Source: Stenopsyche tienmushanensis (lineage: Eukaryota > Arthropoda > Insecta > Trichoptera > Stenopsychidae). Taken from it: a stretch of DNA of 64,000 nt. The stretch covers positions 496,001-560,000 of the forward strand of contig WACJ01000128.1 of assembly GCA_008973525.1 (NCBI GenBank), given 5' to 3'. Below the pieces are notes generated by a model. It was not told where the DNA came from, did no database searches, and was given only the letters and a program-made list of their open reading frames with translations. This document shows, one piece after another, positions 1 to 12,380 of this stretch. Every line of letters starts with the position of its first letter. Within the stretch, counting starts at the first letter, position 1. The position numbers were made by a program, and so were the translations under genes.

Positions 1-1225
1 GAAGAATGGATAGACACGTACATTGTAGTTTGAACGTATATAGGAGCTCATCCAGCGTCCAGCCGACTCGTTGGGTTGCTTTTTATGGTGATGACGCATC
101 TCAGCTCGCGGCCGAAAAATGCAAAGTGCAAATGCGCGGTCCTCGTGCACTTTTTAGTGGTTGGGAGAGTTGCATGCAGCGTGCAGCGTGCATCGTGCAG
201 CATGCACCGTACACCGTACACCATACACCATACACCATACACCAGCACCACATGTTGCTCTGCACAACTCAGAGCAGTTACCCATTATTAAACACGGTCT
301 ACTGCCTCTTGCGACAAACAAAACAAAGACTCCAACCGTGGACCCTTGCCGTGTGAGAAATCGACAGCTGCCATGTTCAAACACTACCGAAGGGCAAATG
401 AATGCGTTCATATTTCATACTTTCATACATAAACAGGACTGCTTCGGGAATCAAATTTGAGACGAAGCAGCGACGTCCCCTTTCCACTGGCTCAGCTCGA
501 CGGACACACTTCCGAGCGGGAGTTCATTGTTGGTCAACCGTCTTCGAAAATAGATTATTCACCTTTTGAGTTCTTCGCAATACTCACAGCTTGTATATAT
601 TATAACTTTGAACACTCGGCTTTAATGGTTTCTGGAAGTCTCCCCAACCACCGTTGGAAAGGTGCTACCGTTCCAAAGCGACAGCTGGTGTGACTTGCAC
701 CTGTATAAGATTTTTAGCGAACCGAAGCGACACCATTCATAAGAAAACCGCTCCAGACTGCGACTCTGACAAAACATCCAAAATCCAAGGGGAGCCTCTT
801 TTCAATAAATCCACAGCAACACAATGCCTGCGTCCAAACTATAATATGAAAATTTAAAGCGCCATTTATACTGGAGCATTCCATCATTCAGCTCTTCGTT
901 ACTAACCCTCCGTCCATAACGAGCTGATTTGAACGTAAAGCATCATACGATGTATTTCGCGCAAATACGACGGTTAAACGCCGAACAAAAACAATAAATA
1001 CATGGAAAAATAATAAATTTATCAAATTGAATGCTCTCTACGCAAAGAAACACAAAAAATCGAGCAAAAAGTATTTATACAGCAAACATGAATGCAATTG
1101 ATAAGATACACGAAAATCGATAAGTATAGTAAAAATACTTACAATTACGAGCAATGTATACATTACATATTGCTCAATTTTTACGAATTCAAATTAGTCA
1201 TTTGTGTGCGACCAAATGAGTTTTA
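1..1225. other. Gene-poor left edge with a short tandem repeat
   Basis: No coding gene is recognised here. Around 170-245 a degenerate tandem array is built from units such as gcagcgt and caccgtaca/caccataca; it creates several overlapping spurious open frames on both strands. The stretch from about 440 to 800 is less AT-rich than its surroundings and could be part of an exon or promoter of a gene beyond the left edge, but no protein similarity is visible in any frame. Confidence 0.5.
172..245. repeat. Degenerate microsatellite-like tandem repeat
   Basis: Short units of the form gcagcgtgca pass into caccgtacac and then caccatacac, repeated about seven times in total with drift. This is seen directly. 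It explains the Cys/His/Tyr-rich open frames that cover it. Confidence 0.75.
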
Positions 1226-1480
1226 ACCCGTATGGTAGGACGGTCGCTTATTTGCGATCGAATTCCAGCGATTCAAAAAGATCATCATTACTTCTTGATT
1301 CTGAATGAGACACAGATACGGAGAGAATATCTTGCATACATCGTACGATTGTATAGATCGTTATTTCAAATTTATCGACTAATTATGATGTTTGAATGAC
1401 TATAATTAATCGATTTCAAGTGTATTGTTTATGTCTACACAAAGAAATTACCGAATATTGTGTGCTAAATTGTTAACCAA
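1226..1480. repeat. Decayed copy of the TTAA-flanked repeat family A
   Basis: This segment shares long blocks with the copies at 2875-3313 and 4491-4812: an opening 'ttaaccc', the block 'gaattccagygattca', 'agaatatcttgc', 'tacatcgtac', and a closing 'taatcgatttcaagtgt'. Its left TTAA is at about 1228; the right end is not clear. It looks like an old non-autonomous piggyBac-type element. Confidence 0.6.
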
Positions 1481-2874
1481 AATATGAAGCTGTGTGTTGT
1501 GTAATATATAATAAAATAGGCAGTCTACTGCACGCGCATATCATCTTTTTGATGTTTGCAACGAAATTGATTTTATTTTGTAATATCAAGTTAATTTAAC
1601 CTACAGTGCTTAAAGAAGTTTCAATTCAATTAGCAAAATAGTCATTGGTTCGAATCATATACATAATATAAATGTTTCTATATTTCTATTCTATATTCTT
1701 ATTCCTATATTTCTTTATTGATACAATTTGATTTTCACTGATAATACAATATGATATGACATTTTAAAGCAAACAATACAAAACTATGATCCAAATGTGC
1801 TTCTAATACGTTGACTTTTTATCCTAATTCTCCGAATCATTATCGCTATTTATTGGGTTAAAATCCTGCAATAAATATGTTTAGCAATAATTAGCAAACA
1901 GTTGATTGAAACAGCATGATTTTTTTGTCATTTTTTTTAAATTAATAAAGCTTTATATTGTTTAACGCATAATGCAATGCAATATTTAATCCCTAACTCC
2001 AAAAATTGGATTCATTTAACGATATTTATGTTTCGTACGTTGCACGTGAAGGAAACAAAGAACGTATATTTATATTTTTGCAACACAATATGTCGTCTGC
2101 AAATAACGGTGAATATTTAACAGGCGAGTGTCAAAAAGGGCACTTTAAATTAAATCGAAGATTAAATATTGTCGGAGGTATGAAAATCATGTTCATTTTA
2201 AATGTTCAATGCAATGAATATTTTTAATTTATTCATAGCTAAATGCATATGGCCTAATTTGCATAAATTCGATAAGAAGTTCTTAGGAATTCGCTTTCAG
2301 TTGGTGCATATTCTATTCAAACGAAATATATTCGATTATTTTATAGATTGACACGCTCGATACCAATGTATTAGCAAACTCTTGAAACAACAAAGGATAT
2401 TCATCGATTTTTGATCTGGCAGAAAAGTAATGAGATTATTAAAAAAATGATATTTACAAAACTCTACAAAAAAATATAAGTTAATTTCAATTGTATTCCA
2501 ATATTTTTTGAAAATCATTCGAATGATATTGATTGCAAATCATTAGAAAAAATGGAAAAATCAATTTTCTTTCTTAATCCATATTTGCACAAACGAAGAA
2601 TAATTGTTTGATCATAATTTGATATAGAACATTTTTAAAATTGAATAATTTGACAAAACTAAATGGATCGTTACTGCTGCAAAACAAGTGATTCGTATAA
2701 TTAGAATAACGTAAGCATTCTAATATTATAATATTTATTATCATCCTAATTCATTTTACTCCTAACCATTGATCTTTATTTTGATCTACTTTCGTAAATT
2801 GATGTCAAATCGAGATATTATTTGCATTTTACATTATTACTGCATCAAAATATACTGATCCATTAAACAAGAGT
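1481..2874. other. Intergenic, no gene seen
   Basis: This is AT-rich sequence with a 73-codon open frame at 2006-2227 and a 60-codon frame on the other strand at 2336-2518. Neither resembles a known family and both have the low-complexity composition of the surroundings. Nothing further can be supported. Confidence 0.5.
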
Positions 2875-3313
2875 TTAACCCCTTAAAGAGGTAAGACATA
2901 GTGTTGTGTCCGAATTCCAGTGATTCAGAAAGAACATTCTTACAAAATGAGCTTGAAGACAAACAAAGACGGAGAGTGTTTTGCGCATTGAGTTTGGAGA
3001 GAAACAACAATTGAGAGAATATCTTGCAGTTCGGAGATTCTGAATGAGAGACAGATGGAAAGAATATGTTGCGTACATCGTACATATGTATAGATCGTTA
3101 ACCCAAATTTATCGACTAATTATGATGTGTGAATGATATAATTAATCGATTTCAAGTGTATTGTAATGTTTATTTATTTATGTACAAGCTTCATACACGC
3201 TGCGACGGTCCTGATAGATAAGTGGATTTGTACAGGATGACAATTAGCAGACAAACGATTATAGCATCCATGTTTATGATGTTTTAAAATTATCTCACTA
3301 TTAAAAGGATTAA
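2875..3313. mobile_element. TTAA-flanked non-autonomous element, family A
   Basis: The element runs from TTAA (2875-2878) followed by 'ccccttaaagaggtaag' to 'aaaagga' followed by TTAA (3310-3313). Internal blocks match the copies at 4491-4812 and 1226-1480. TTAA target duplication and ends of the form TTAACCCY are typical of piggyBac-class elements. The 67- and 82-codon frames across it are not genes. Confidence 0.65.
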
Positions 3314-3326
3314 TATAACATGTGAA

Positions 3327-3428
3327 CATTAGGGTGCCATCGTATACGCAACGATATATTGCCGTTGGCATTTATGACATTTTGTTGCCAACGACGATAT
3401 ATCGTCGTCTGGCACCAAAGAACTTTAA
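3327..3428. repeat. Palindromic hairpin repeat, copy 1
   Basis: About 100 bp with two imperfect inverted arms containing 'cgatatatcg' and 'gttggca', beginning 'attaggg' and ending next to a TTAA. A second copy is at 20741-20840. It abuts the family A element just upstream. It probably belongs to a small TTAA-type MITE family. Confidence 0.55.
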
Positions 3429-4490
3429 TACGTAAAGATTCATTATCAAATACTTGAGGATTTAAATGACTTTGAATGGAAGGATGGGTGGCTTTCGATA
3501 TCTTGAGATATTTTTAAATCATAATATTTTTAGGGGAACTTCCATAGATTTCGCAGAATCGTATGATGCATCATGACTACATTCCCACCATGCACTGTCT
3601 GCTCGCAACTATATAGCGAATAAATCAATAGCCGTCATATTTACAGGGATAGCCTCCATGTTTTTTTTAATAATTCAAGCTGAAGAATAAGATTTCATTT
3701 TGCTACTGTAGAAAATAGCTAACGAGCTATAAATGACAGTAGATTGTTTTTATAAGGCAAACTTTTGAGATCAACCATATGAATCAATAACATTTTATCA
3801 TTTTTCAAATACAGTTAGACCTCGCTTAGTCCTTCCTCAATTAACGCTGATTCGATAAAACGCGGTTTACTCGAAGACTTACAAAAATGACATTTATCCT
3901 CAATATTCGTTAATAGTGTATATTTATTAATAAAACAGACAGCGAATATGAAATATTAATTTTACACTTTTGGAAAAATATAATATCATGGACACCATAG
4001 GTAATATTGCTTGGCAAAAATTAACTGAACCATAAACGCAATGTGCAAAAAGGTATGGCCGGAGGTATCCAAATACATAGTCCTAAAGAGTCTATCGTCG
4101 ACCAAATTGTCAAACTAATTGAACTAGAAGACCTAGATTAGCAGAATAGTAAGGAATTATTGCATTGTGTTAATATTTCTTGATCACGTTTCCCTATTTA
4201 TTTGTTGTTAGAATGAACTCATTTAACGCTGTTTCGTCAAGCACTTTGTCTAATTGTATTCAGATTTTATAAAAGCGTATAACAATCCAGGGATCAACGA
4301 TATAAAAACATCATTGCATTTTATTGATAGAATTTGATGAACCATCTGAAGAAATGATGATCTAATCCATGGGAACTCTAAAATTCAAGTTCTATGTAGT
4401 TCAATATTATGATTTATTGAAGCCTATTTATTTTTTAAGAAGAATATTTTATTTTTTAAAGTTAAAGCGTATGAATCTTCCTCATGACTC
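3429..4490. other. Intergenic, with a likely pogo/Tigger-derived fragment
   Basis: At about 3811 a pogo-like terminal motif 'cagttagacctcgctta' is followed by 'ttaacgctgattcg'; related words ('ttaacgctgtttcgtc') occur near 4220. Similar blocks are seen at 19743-19975. A short frame at about 4060-4140, ending in acidic residues, resembles the C-terminus of Tigger transposases only weakly. No host gene is visible. Confidence 0.4.
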
Positions 4491-4812
4491 TTAACCCCTA
4501 AAGGAGGTAAGACACAATGTTGTGTGCGAATTCCAGTGATTCAGAAAGAGCATTCTTAGACGTTGAGCTCGGAGACAGATAGAGACAAAGAGTGTTTTGC
4601 ACGTTGAGTTTGGAGAGAAACAAAGACGAAAAGAGTATCTTGCGTACATCGTACTATATATACGTACGATATAATTAATCGATTTCAAGTGTGTTGTTTA
4701 TGTTTACTTGAATAAGTGATAAGCGGATTTGTACGACGATAAGTGGCGGACAAGCAAATTTAGCATCTAAAATTATAATGATTTTAAATTAGCTCACTAC
4801 TCAAAAGGTTAA
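4491..4812. mobile_element. TTAA-flanked non-autonomous element, family A, second copy
   Basis: The element is bounded by TTAA at 4491-4494 (then 'cccctaaaggaggtaag') and TTAA at 4809-4812. Its left half is closely similar to 2875-3313, including 'gaattccagtgattcagaaag' and 'gagtttggagagaaacaa'. No transposase is encoded. Confidence 0.65.
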
Positions 4813-4814
4813 TT

Positions 4815-4965
4815 TTTAATAGCTTTGCAAATCTTTCAGCCATGTCAATCGAATGACATGCTCATCCTACAGCGTTTGCAGAATATCATCTTTAGTTTCT
4901 TTTGGTCTACCTTTTCTAGATTTATCTTCCAATTTGAACCTTTGAAAACTTATCCTTTATCGTAA
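4815..4965 (-). pseudogene. Possible mariner transposase N-terminal remnant
   Basis: On the minus strand a short frame reads like the linker and second helix-turn-helix of mariner transposases: a Phe-x-Leu-x-Asp-Lys-Ser-Arg-x-Gly-Arg-Pro stretch followed by Asp-Asp-x-Leu-x-x-Leu, then a stop codon. The stretch is short and flanks a TTAA element. It is best read as debris. Confidence 0.35.
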
Positions 4966-7860
4966 ACAATTCAATTGAATCCCTATAGGTTTCTCAAATC
5001 CATTGTTTCGCTTCTGATGCGTGTTTGTCCAATTTAAATACGAATAGCATGCAATGAAGAAGATACAATAACAAACAAGAAAAATTGGACTGTAATCAAG
5101 ATACAGCAATTAAAATAAGGAGCTGAGGATTTATGCATCATGATAATTATTTTTTGCTAGTCAAACATATATAGGTATTAAATCAGGAATGTGATTAGAT
5201 AAGAAATGAGTCCTTTGAAATGTAAAAAAATAATTTAAAAGTGAAAACTATTCTTAGAACAATGGAATGTCACATGCTAGAAATTAATGTGCATTAATTG
5301 GAATCGTCTGTGGACAGATCATATGATGATGCTATTGAGTGAATTATGTGTTATAGTATGCGAAATCTGGCTGTATGATAATGGTGAATATTTAATTCGA
5401 GAATGACATAAAATCATTCAAGTAAAATAATATATTCAATACAAGGAAATGTGTCTGCATTAAATAACCGTTCAAATGCTTTGTTCAAAAATGACTTATT
5501 CAAGTGGAAGTGGTCCGACCAATTAGCAATCCTTCTCGGAAGGCATCTATTAACAAAACGCATAGACTTAATTATGGCATTTCGAATTTTGAAGACTTGA
5601 ATGGAGAAGGTCCTTTGAAACCCAAACTTATCATTAAACTCATTATTAGAGCGATGGCACGAGTTTTTGTGGATTTATTCGCTTTTTTTTGGCTGTCCCA
5701 TATCAGCTGCCCATGTGACGAAATCGACCATGAGAAGATTGATTTTTTATATTATGAATTACGTCATGTACGTTCAAGTTAACGGTTTAATTTGGTTGTT
5801 CATTAAAAAATGATAGCAGCTGCTAATTGTGTCATAGACGTCAAGGTGTTAAGCGTTTGATAAAATTGTACATGTGGTTTTACAAGTTGCTCAATAGTTT
5901 TGAATCTACCTACGTATTACAATATTTTTACATGCGTACATTTTATCTGGATGGAAGCAAGAATTCCGAAATGTATCAATTTATCTTTCAAAAGCATCAA
6001 TATTATCGGCAAAGTCATGAATGTGTGCCAATATTGTCACAATAATTCCAAATAAATATTTTTCTACACGTGCCCATAGATTTCTTTGTTTCTAGCTTGC
6101 GAATCCTTTTACGCGATGTACTCAATAATCGTGTAAATATGTTTAGTCGCGTCGATAGACTTATCAGATAAAAAAATGAAAGACGTTCATTGTTCTCGAC
6201 ATTTAATTCTTATTTGGTAACATAAGCGTGGCTTCTTGTATCGATCCTTCGAAATCATCGGTTGGTTCATTTTCAATTGGAATTATTGTAGACGGTTGGT
6301 AATCGGCTGATGTCATTTTAAACCAGTAAATCGAAGTCCGTTTCTGTAAAAATGCTTTCTTGATTTTTTCAACGTCTTCAATGCCATCGTAAATCTCATT
6401 CAATCAAATTATAATTTATCAAAGACCATTATTTTTAGATGATATGCTCAATTGTTGTTGCAAATCCAGTCATTCAGAATAGCAATCGGGATAAAACTGA
6501 TCGGTTTTAAGAATACTGCTTTCCAAATTTATTGATACGATGAAAATTTATTCTAAAATCTAGATTTGAAGCCGAACCTTTTATAATAAGAGTTCAGAAA
6601 CTAACCCACTATACAAAACACTTGGTCATTCATCTCTATTTTTAGGCATGTTTATTATACCCTAGATGTTTTTTAGTTTTATTTATCCAGATTTCAAGCA
6701 ATTTCTTTGGACAGTTCTAACCCGAATGAAATGGCCTAGTTTAAAATAGCTGAAACTTTCTCTAAAATGATAGTATTTTTATTATGACATTAATTTTATA
6801 ATATGGATCCAGAAACTACCTACTTAACCGTCATTTGATTGTACTGATTATATTTTGAAAACTCACTCTTTTGGAGTCCCAAATGGAATTAAGTCTTGAT
6901 AGATAAGCAATATTTGGATGTGACTGATTTCAGCATAAAAATGTCAGCATGCTGATGAATCATTACGTAGATCAGGGCAGTCATCCTGTACTTTAACAGG
7001 AATGCTGCCTATATTCAGGGAATCAGATAATTAGTTTCGCACCGAAGCAGCTTGTTCTATTAACGCGGAGAGTACCGCTGAAATTCCAACATATCCAGTT
7101 TCTATCAAGCACCAATTTTGCATTGATAGATGACAAATCCGATGCAATTTATAATTGCATAAGATCTGGAAGATTCTTGTTTTTAAGAGCACATTGATGA
7201 ATCATGCAGTCCTTTGTTTGTGGAGACGAATTCTTTCGTTTCAGACTGCAAGCCCGACTTTGGTTATAGCATAACTGGTGCTCTATTTGTACAAAACCCA
7301 CAGACGTTTCTCCATGGCAGTCCTCCAAATTCCGATGACATTAAATTTAGCATCAATCAATATTATTTACTAGTCGGTACCTTCCTAGAAAACCTTTCGG
7401 CGATCAATGTCTTTAAAAACTATGTTTTACTGAGTTAACAATAGACGTGTTCTGAAATATGAAGTCGACATAGATAGCGTCATCTCTTAAGCAATTTGCT
7501 AAGCATCTATTCAATATCCATATTTAATTTACAAATTATGCCATAAAAACTCTTTAAATTCACATATTAAATAGAAAATTGAATTGATCATCGTAATAAA
7601 TTATTTTGGCTTTAAAAAATTATAGATTACATACAAATCTGCTGTTTATAACATGGTTTTATAGATTACGTCAAATACGTCGATATCAGCTGTTCTTGAA
7701 ATCATTAGCATTTCAGTTAACAAAATACTCAATCGAACTGTTTTGTATTTCGCAAAAGCAATTTATTTAACATTTTTCTCTGAGAGTCGGAGAATTGCTT
7801 TGCATCTTTTGGGTCTGCATAACACTTTTACCTGAGTTGCCTTATGACGCATTTACGCGT
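4966..7860. other. Intergenic, no supported gene
   Basis: Two consecutive plus-strand frames (5504-5782, 92 codons; 5827-6045, 72 codons) are more complex in composition than the background. The first is basic near the start with a hydrophobic stretch and a Cys-Pro-Cys. A minus-strand frame at 6203-6403 (66 codons) ends in an acidic tail. I recognise none of them, and they are not linked by clear splice sites. They may be relics of a mobile element. Confidence 0.4.
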
Positions 7861-8345
7861 TTAACCTTTCCGTCACGATGCTTAGAAATGAGCTTTAGGA
7901 TCCGATGGGGGACCTAAGAGACCCCAAAAATTTTAAGTTAAAATTTAGGCTGTTTGAAACACAAACTTATTGTAAAGAGGGTACCTTTCTTCTTAATTAT
8001 AATATTTCATCATAAATTACGACATTTGATCGAAATTTGATCAAAATTTAGGAAAAATGACAGCGAGCAGCGACATAGCGTCACCAAGAGATCATGTTCT
8101 CGAATGCGAGCCCTGCCTGCACGATGAGTCACACTCTCAAGCTACAGAGCGTTTGCAAAGTATACATAACATTTTAAATGTTTGTTACGGAATTAATTTT
8201 TAAAATAAAAAATGATATATTTTACATAAATATGCATACTATATTATAATGTATTTATTTATACACTAACTTCAATAAAAACATACATATTATATTTATA
8301 ACGAATTAAAATATTACTAAATTATAACAAATTAATTGTTGCAAA

Positions 8346-8835
8346 TTATGTACAGTCTTTACAAAATAATGCCTTTTTCTGTACTCTATGAAGGGTGCAT
8401 ATTGATTTTTTGCACAAGGAACATTGAAGAAACATCTTTCTGGCATCATTACGCGGACAAAAATTGCATTTAGCCCTTTTACGAGAAACTGATGGTGCAG
8501 ACATTTCTTCTGTTTCTGTTCCGATATACTTAGAAAATATATTGAAACTATCTCTCTCCATTCTCTTAAAATTATTACATTTAATTTTTCGGTCATTCGC
8601 ATTATTTTCTACCAACTGAATGGCAAGCTCTTGAAAAATATTTTGCGACAGCTTTGATCACCTTTTCTCCAATCTGGAAATTTGGTTATCCATAAAGTAT
8701 AAGCATTCAAGGCAGCTATTTCAATCATCTCCATAAAAACATTAAATGTTTGTGCTGTTATTGGTTAAGAGCTGGGAATCGTGGTGATTAGTCGCAAAAT
8801 CTTTGGCTAGTAGATTTGCCTTATCTACATTATCG
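8346..8835 (-). pseudogene. piggyBac transposase C-terminal remnant
   Basis: The frame ending at 8346 carries the Cys-rich C-terminal domain typical of piggyBac transposases: Cys-x2-Cys near 'KCNFC', then Cys-x2-Cys, a His, and a closing Cys-x2-Cys ('FCKDC'). Upstream on the same strand (about 8630-8760), in a different frame, is the helical block before it ('IAALNAYTLW'), so at least one frameshift separates them. No complete catalytic Asp triad is seen. This is a dead copy. Confidence 0.7.
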
Positions 8836-9180
8836 CCATTTTTAAATCGCAATTACCTTTGCAAATTTCCATAAAGTGAGATAATAACTGATTTGCATGC
8901 ATTGAAAACTTTTGTGGGAAGTTTTTAATTATTGTATTATCAATTTCATCGAACCTGTGGATTTTTTGTTTTTAATCTTTCTTTTTTCTTTATAAAAGTT
9001 TCTAACGGAGTGATTATTTTAGTATTGGTTAAAGATTTAGGATTATTTTTGAATAATTATTTTAATGATTTCGAAATCGTCTGCTTTGTGCTGTTGTCGC
9101 TTAAGTGCTGGGAATCCTGGTGATTAGTTGCAAAAGTTTTGGATAATCGATTTACCTTATCTACGTTATCGTCGACTATT
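8755..9180 (-). repeat. Internal direct duplication within the piggyBac remnant
   Basis: About 80 bp at 8755-8835 recurs at 9088-9175 in the same orientation. On the minus strand both read a similar peptide beginning Asp-Asn-Val-Asp-Lys and containing 'FATNH'. The block is not part of the piggyBac fold that I recognise, so its origin is unclear. Confidence 0.55.
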
Positions 9181-9559
9181 CGAAGATCCGCACATAAAGA
9201 GGGAAAACCCATCGCCTTTTGTTTGACCGATTTTACGAACACCGGGTGTAAAATATCATGCATTTTGTGTACAATAAAAATTAGATCACTAGTCTTCAAT
9301 CACTAGGCAATCGAGTGTAACGCGAGTGTTTAAATTACAATGCAAACGATCCTGAATTTCAAATTTTGAATGATGAGGAAATAATTGAAGAAATATCTGC
9401 CTTCTTCAAATATCTTATATATCGTTAGAATATTCGCGATTTATCAGCTTCTAAAAGAAGAGCGAGCTTTAATCGATACTTATTTTTTTGATAAAAAATA
9501 ATTTGTTATATGTGTATGTGTTTGTAAATCTAGACGAGTAAAAATTATTCATACTTTCC

Positions 9560-9655
9560 CTGTTAGTTATGATTTTTTTTCGAAATATCCGGATTTTTCG
9601 GTATCTGGACTAACTTCATCCCCAATTAGTCCGGATAATCGAGGTTCTACTGTAT
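9560..9655. repeat. pogo-like terminal fragment
   Basis: The sequence 'ccggatttttcggtatctgg' followed by 'ccggataatcgaggttctactg' and TA is typical of the inverted ends of pogo/Tigger elements, read here as a right end. No matching left end was found nearby. It sits inside the piggyBac span. Confidence 0.45.
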
Positions 9656-9997
9656 TACAATGTATAAAAGAAAAAGATGCACTAGGATTGAAATGCGTCT
9701 GCTCAACTCAACAACTGAAAGAGCAATGCAAAAGAGTTTAGGGTATGCCGGTAGCTACGGCGAGTGCGATCTCACACGCATTCACACTAATGCACACGTA
9801 TACAATACTCATAAACAAATTTTGTATTTTATTATTTTCTCTTATTTGCGGTTGAAAAAAAGTTCTGATTTTTTAATTATATATTCTTTGCGAGCTTTGC
9901 CACAAATACAAAAAGTTTCAAATGCGTAGTATATATATTAGAGGAGTTATTCGAATAAAATCGAAATGAAGGTACCCCATCGGTACGGGAGGGTTAA

Positions 9998-10870
9998 TGT
10001 ATTTGTACATTTCGTAAAATAATTTCTTTGCAATATTTCAAATACAATGGTATAAATTTATTTTTTGCGTTGTTAAGCCTAGAACCCGAAGCCTGGGGCT
10101 CAAATGCATCATTGACTGGGGTAGAAACCCAGATGATACATTTCTTTTCATGCATATTCGTCATCAGCAAAATACATCATACTTCTTCTCTTTTGTGCTT
10201 TGCATTGAAAGCAGAGTACTATTATCTTTTCGTATTGCTCATGTGCTTCAAATGCTAGGATCGCATTCTATTCGATGGTTTGTGGTGGTTTTAATAGGTC
10301 GTTTTTATGCAGACGACCAACAAAGATTTCTATATAAAATCGCTTCCTCTTCGCGTATTAATTTCAAGGGTCAAAAAGGTTACTCTTTTTTTGGTCACCG
10401 AATAAAAATAGATAATACTAACATCAGGAAGAATATGCACACAAAATATTGAGCGAAAAATATTCAGCCTTGAGCTTGATCAATGGCCTCTTAGTTGATT
10501 TATAAATTCATAGGTAGGAGCAACAGTCCATGACATTCGTTTTTTTTTTAATTATTCATTCGAATGCCTAGGAGTATCTGCTCAAGAAAATCGGAAAATA
10601 TGGCTTACGTCATCTTAAATTTTCCATCATCAACTTGATCCATCGCAGAACAAAGACTTTTATTCCATGATAGTTTGGATCCATCTTGGATTAATATAAT
10701 TTCTAGCCAATATACACCACCAACGATTATTTGGAAACGCCTATTAACATATTTTCAAGTTTTTTTTACCAAAAAAAAATAATAATTTGTGTACAATGTG
10801 CACTTGAATGTTGAACAAGAAGAAAAAAGTTAAATGATTGAAATCAGCCGAATTACGTATCACGGTTCAT
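9998..10870. other. Intergenic, no gene seen
   Basis: This is AT-rich sequence with overlapping frames at 10028-10258 and 10150-10452 that shift relative to one another and show no family signature. Nothing functional can be supported. Confidence 0.45.
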
Positions 10871-10879
10871 ATTTTTATC

Positions 10880-11400
10880 ATTATACTACGAAATAAAAGC
10901 TTATCAACCAGGAAAAATACACTATACCATCAGAAGACACCAGGAGACTAGAACTTTAGCGAACAGGAAAAGACCGGACCGCCCAAAATCTACTATGCAT
11001 GCCGAAGAAAATTATATTATATTATCGTTTAAAAGACATCGTCGACTTATAACTCGTCAGCCGCAAAATTGAACGAAACTAGATCTTCTAATATGTCATT
11101 GTTTACAATGAAAAGTCATTTAAATTCATATAGACTTTATGAACTTATAGCGCTGAAGAAACCCAAATTAATTAAACAGCTTTGCTGCATAAAAAAATGA
11201 CAATTACTGATCAGAAAAATGTCTTATTGATGAATAAATCCAAATTTGAAATGTTTATCTCAAAAAGAGTCTTTGTGCACCAAAAAAATCGACAAATTTA
11301 CAGTCATATTATACAAAATATGTATTTTTTTTGTTTTACAAATAATCAAGCAATGATAACGTTTACGAAAAGAACTTGCTAATACCTGACCATTGCTCCA
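10880..11400 (+). pseudogene. Tc1-like transposase remnant
   Basis: The plus strand contains a Gly-Arg-Lys-Arg-Pro-like linker (10960-10985), then degraded HTH sequence, then a block at 11200-11290 that reads like 'W-KNVLLMNKSKFEMF', the Tc1 'W-x-x-V-x-x-(S/T)DESKF' motif with the catalytic Asp lost. A second, better matching copy of the first half is at 40170-40530. Stops and frameshifts are abundant. Confidence 0.6.
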
Positions 11401-12380
11401 GGTATATCGGCAATGCTACCCTCGAAGTACAAAGTTACTAAATTACGGTCATTACTAGGAAATGTGCATTAACTAAAAAGTATTTTTTTCTAAAACCCTC
11501 TTAAATGTCGTATTTTATTACTGCTAAAGAAACAAAAAGGGCACTCAAAAGTGTTTTATTTTCTTCCAAGCAAATCCGTCATGCAAGACTTATAAATGAC
11601 ACCTTTTATTGCACCCAAAACTATTCATAAACGCTTCTTTTAAATTGCATGTATATGAACGACTCGTAAAAAAGCCCAATATTTTAGAATAAAAATATTT
11701 CCCATTTAGGAACGAATTCATGTTCATTGTATCGATTGTACGAAACTTCGTACAGACTCTCGTACCGAAACACCACGCAACGTTAGCCTTGATATTCATT
11801 AATTTATTGAGCACATAAAATACTTTTGAAATACGTATTAGTCCTCTTTTTGATTTATTATAAATATTTTATGTAAAAACATTGCACGTTTATCTAAATC
11901 GCAAATATTTATACAAAATTCCCTTTGTTTAAAATTATTACAAAATGCCATTAATATTTAAATGCAAATTTTATAATCTATCAAATAAACAACAATTGAG
12001 TATAAAATACAATAAAAACGTACATAATTATAATTAAAAAAATATACAGATGAAATTTAAACAATTTAATAATTTAATTGTTAATTTATTTTAATAATAA
12101 TTTATTTTTGTTGCAATTATTTGTTTCAGCAATATTAAATAATATTTACCTACAGAATAAATACAAATATAATACACGACAATAAGAATACGCCAGATTT
12201 GCATTTTAAAATATTGTAAGTCTAATTATGATGCAAATATGAATTTATTGAATTTTTATTAATAAAATTGCATAAATGTTTTATTCGTCTGGGCTATTTT
12301 GCCCGTTTCCGCACTCGGCCGACAACAAAAGAGTTACGGCCGTATGCATTAAAAAACATAGCAAGCGTCAGCTGTCAACC
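11401..12380. other. Intergenic and COPE 5' flank
   Basis: This is strongly AT-rich sequence (11820-12250) followed by a short less AT-rich stretch (12290-12380) just before the COPE start. No TATA motif can be assigned with confidence. An open frame continues upstream of the chosen COPE start to an in-frame ATG at 12276. Confidence 0.4.

Larger units (their letters stand above)
7861..9997 (-). mobile_element. Decayed piggyBac element
   Basis: The element is bounded by TTAA at 7861-7864 ('ttaacctttccgtcacgatg') and TTAA at 9994-9997, whose inward sequence read on the minus strand is 'ccctcccgtaccgatgggg'. The two ends share a 'ccgtnnccgatgggg'-like core. The minus strand carries remnants of a piggyBac transposase (8346-8835). 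Length is about 2.1 kb, close to an autonomous piggyBac, but the coding region is broken and partly replaced by unrelated or duplicated sequence. Confidence 0.7.

Noticed and set aside
6..460. Several overlapping open frames of 67-116 codons on both strands
   Set aside because: They are produced by a degenerate tandem repeat read in many frames; none has a domain or splice context.
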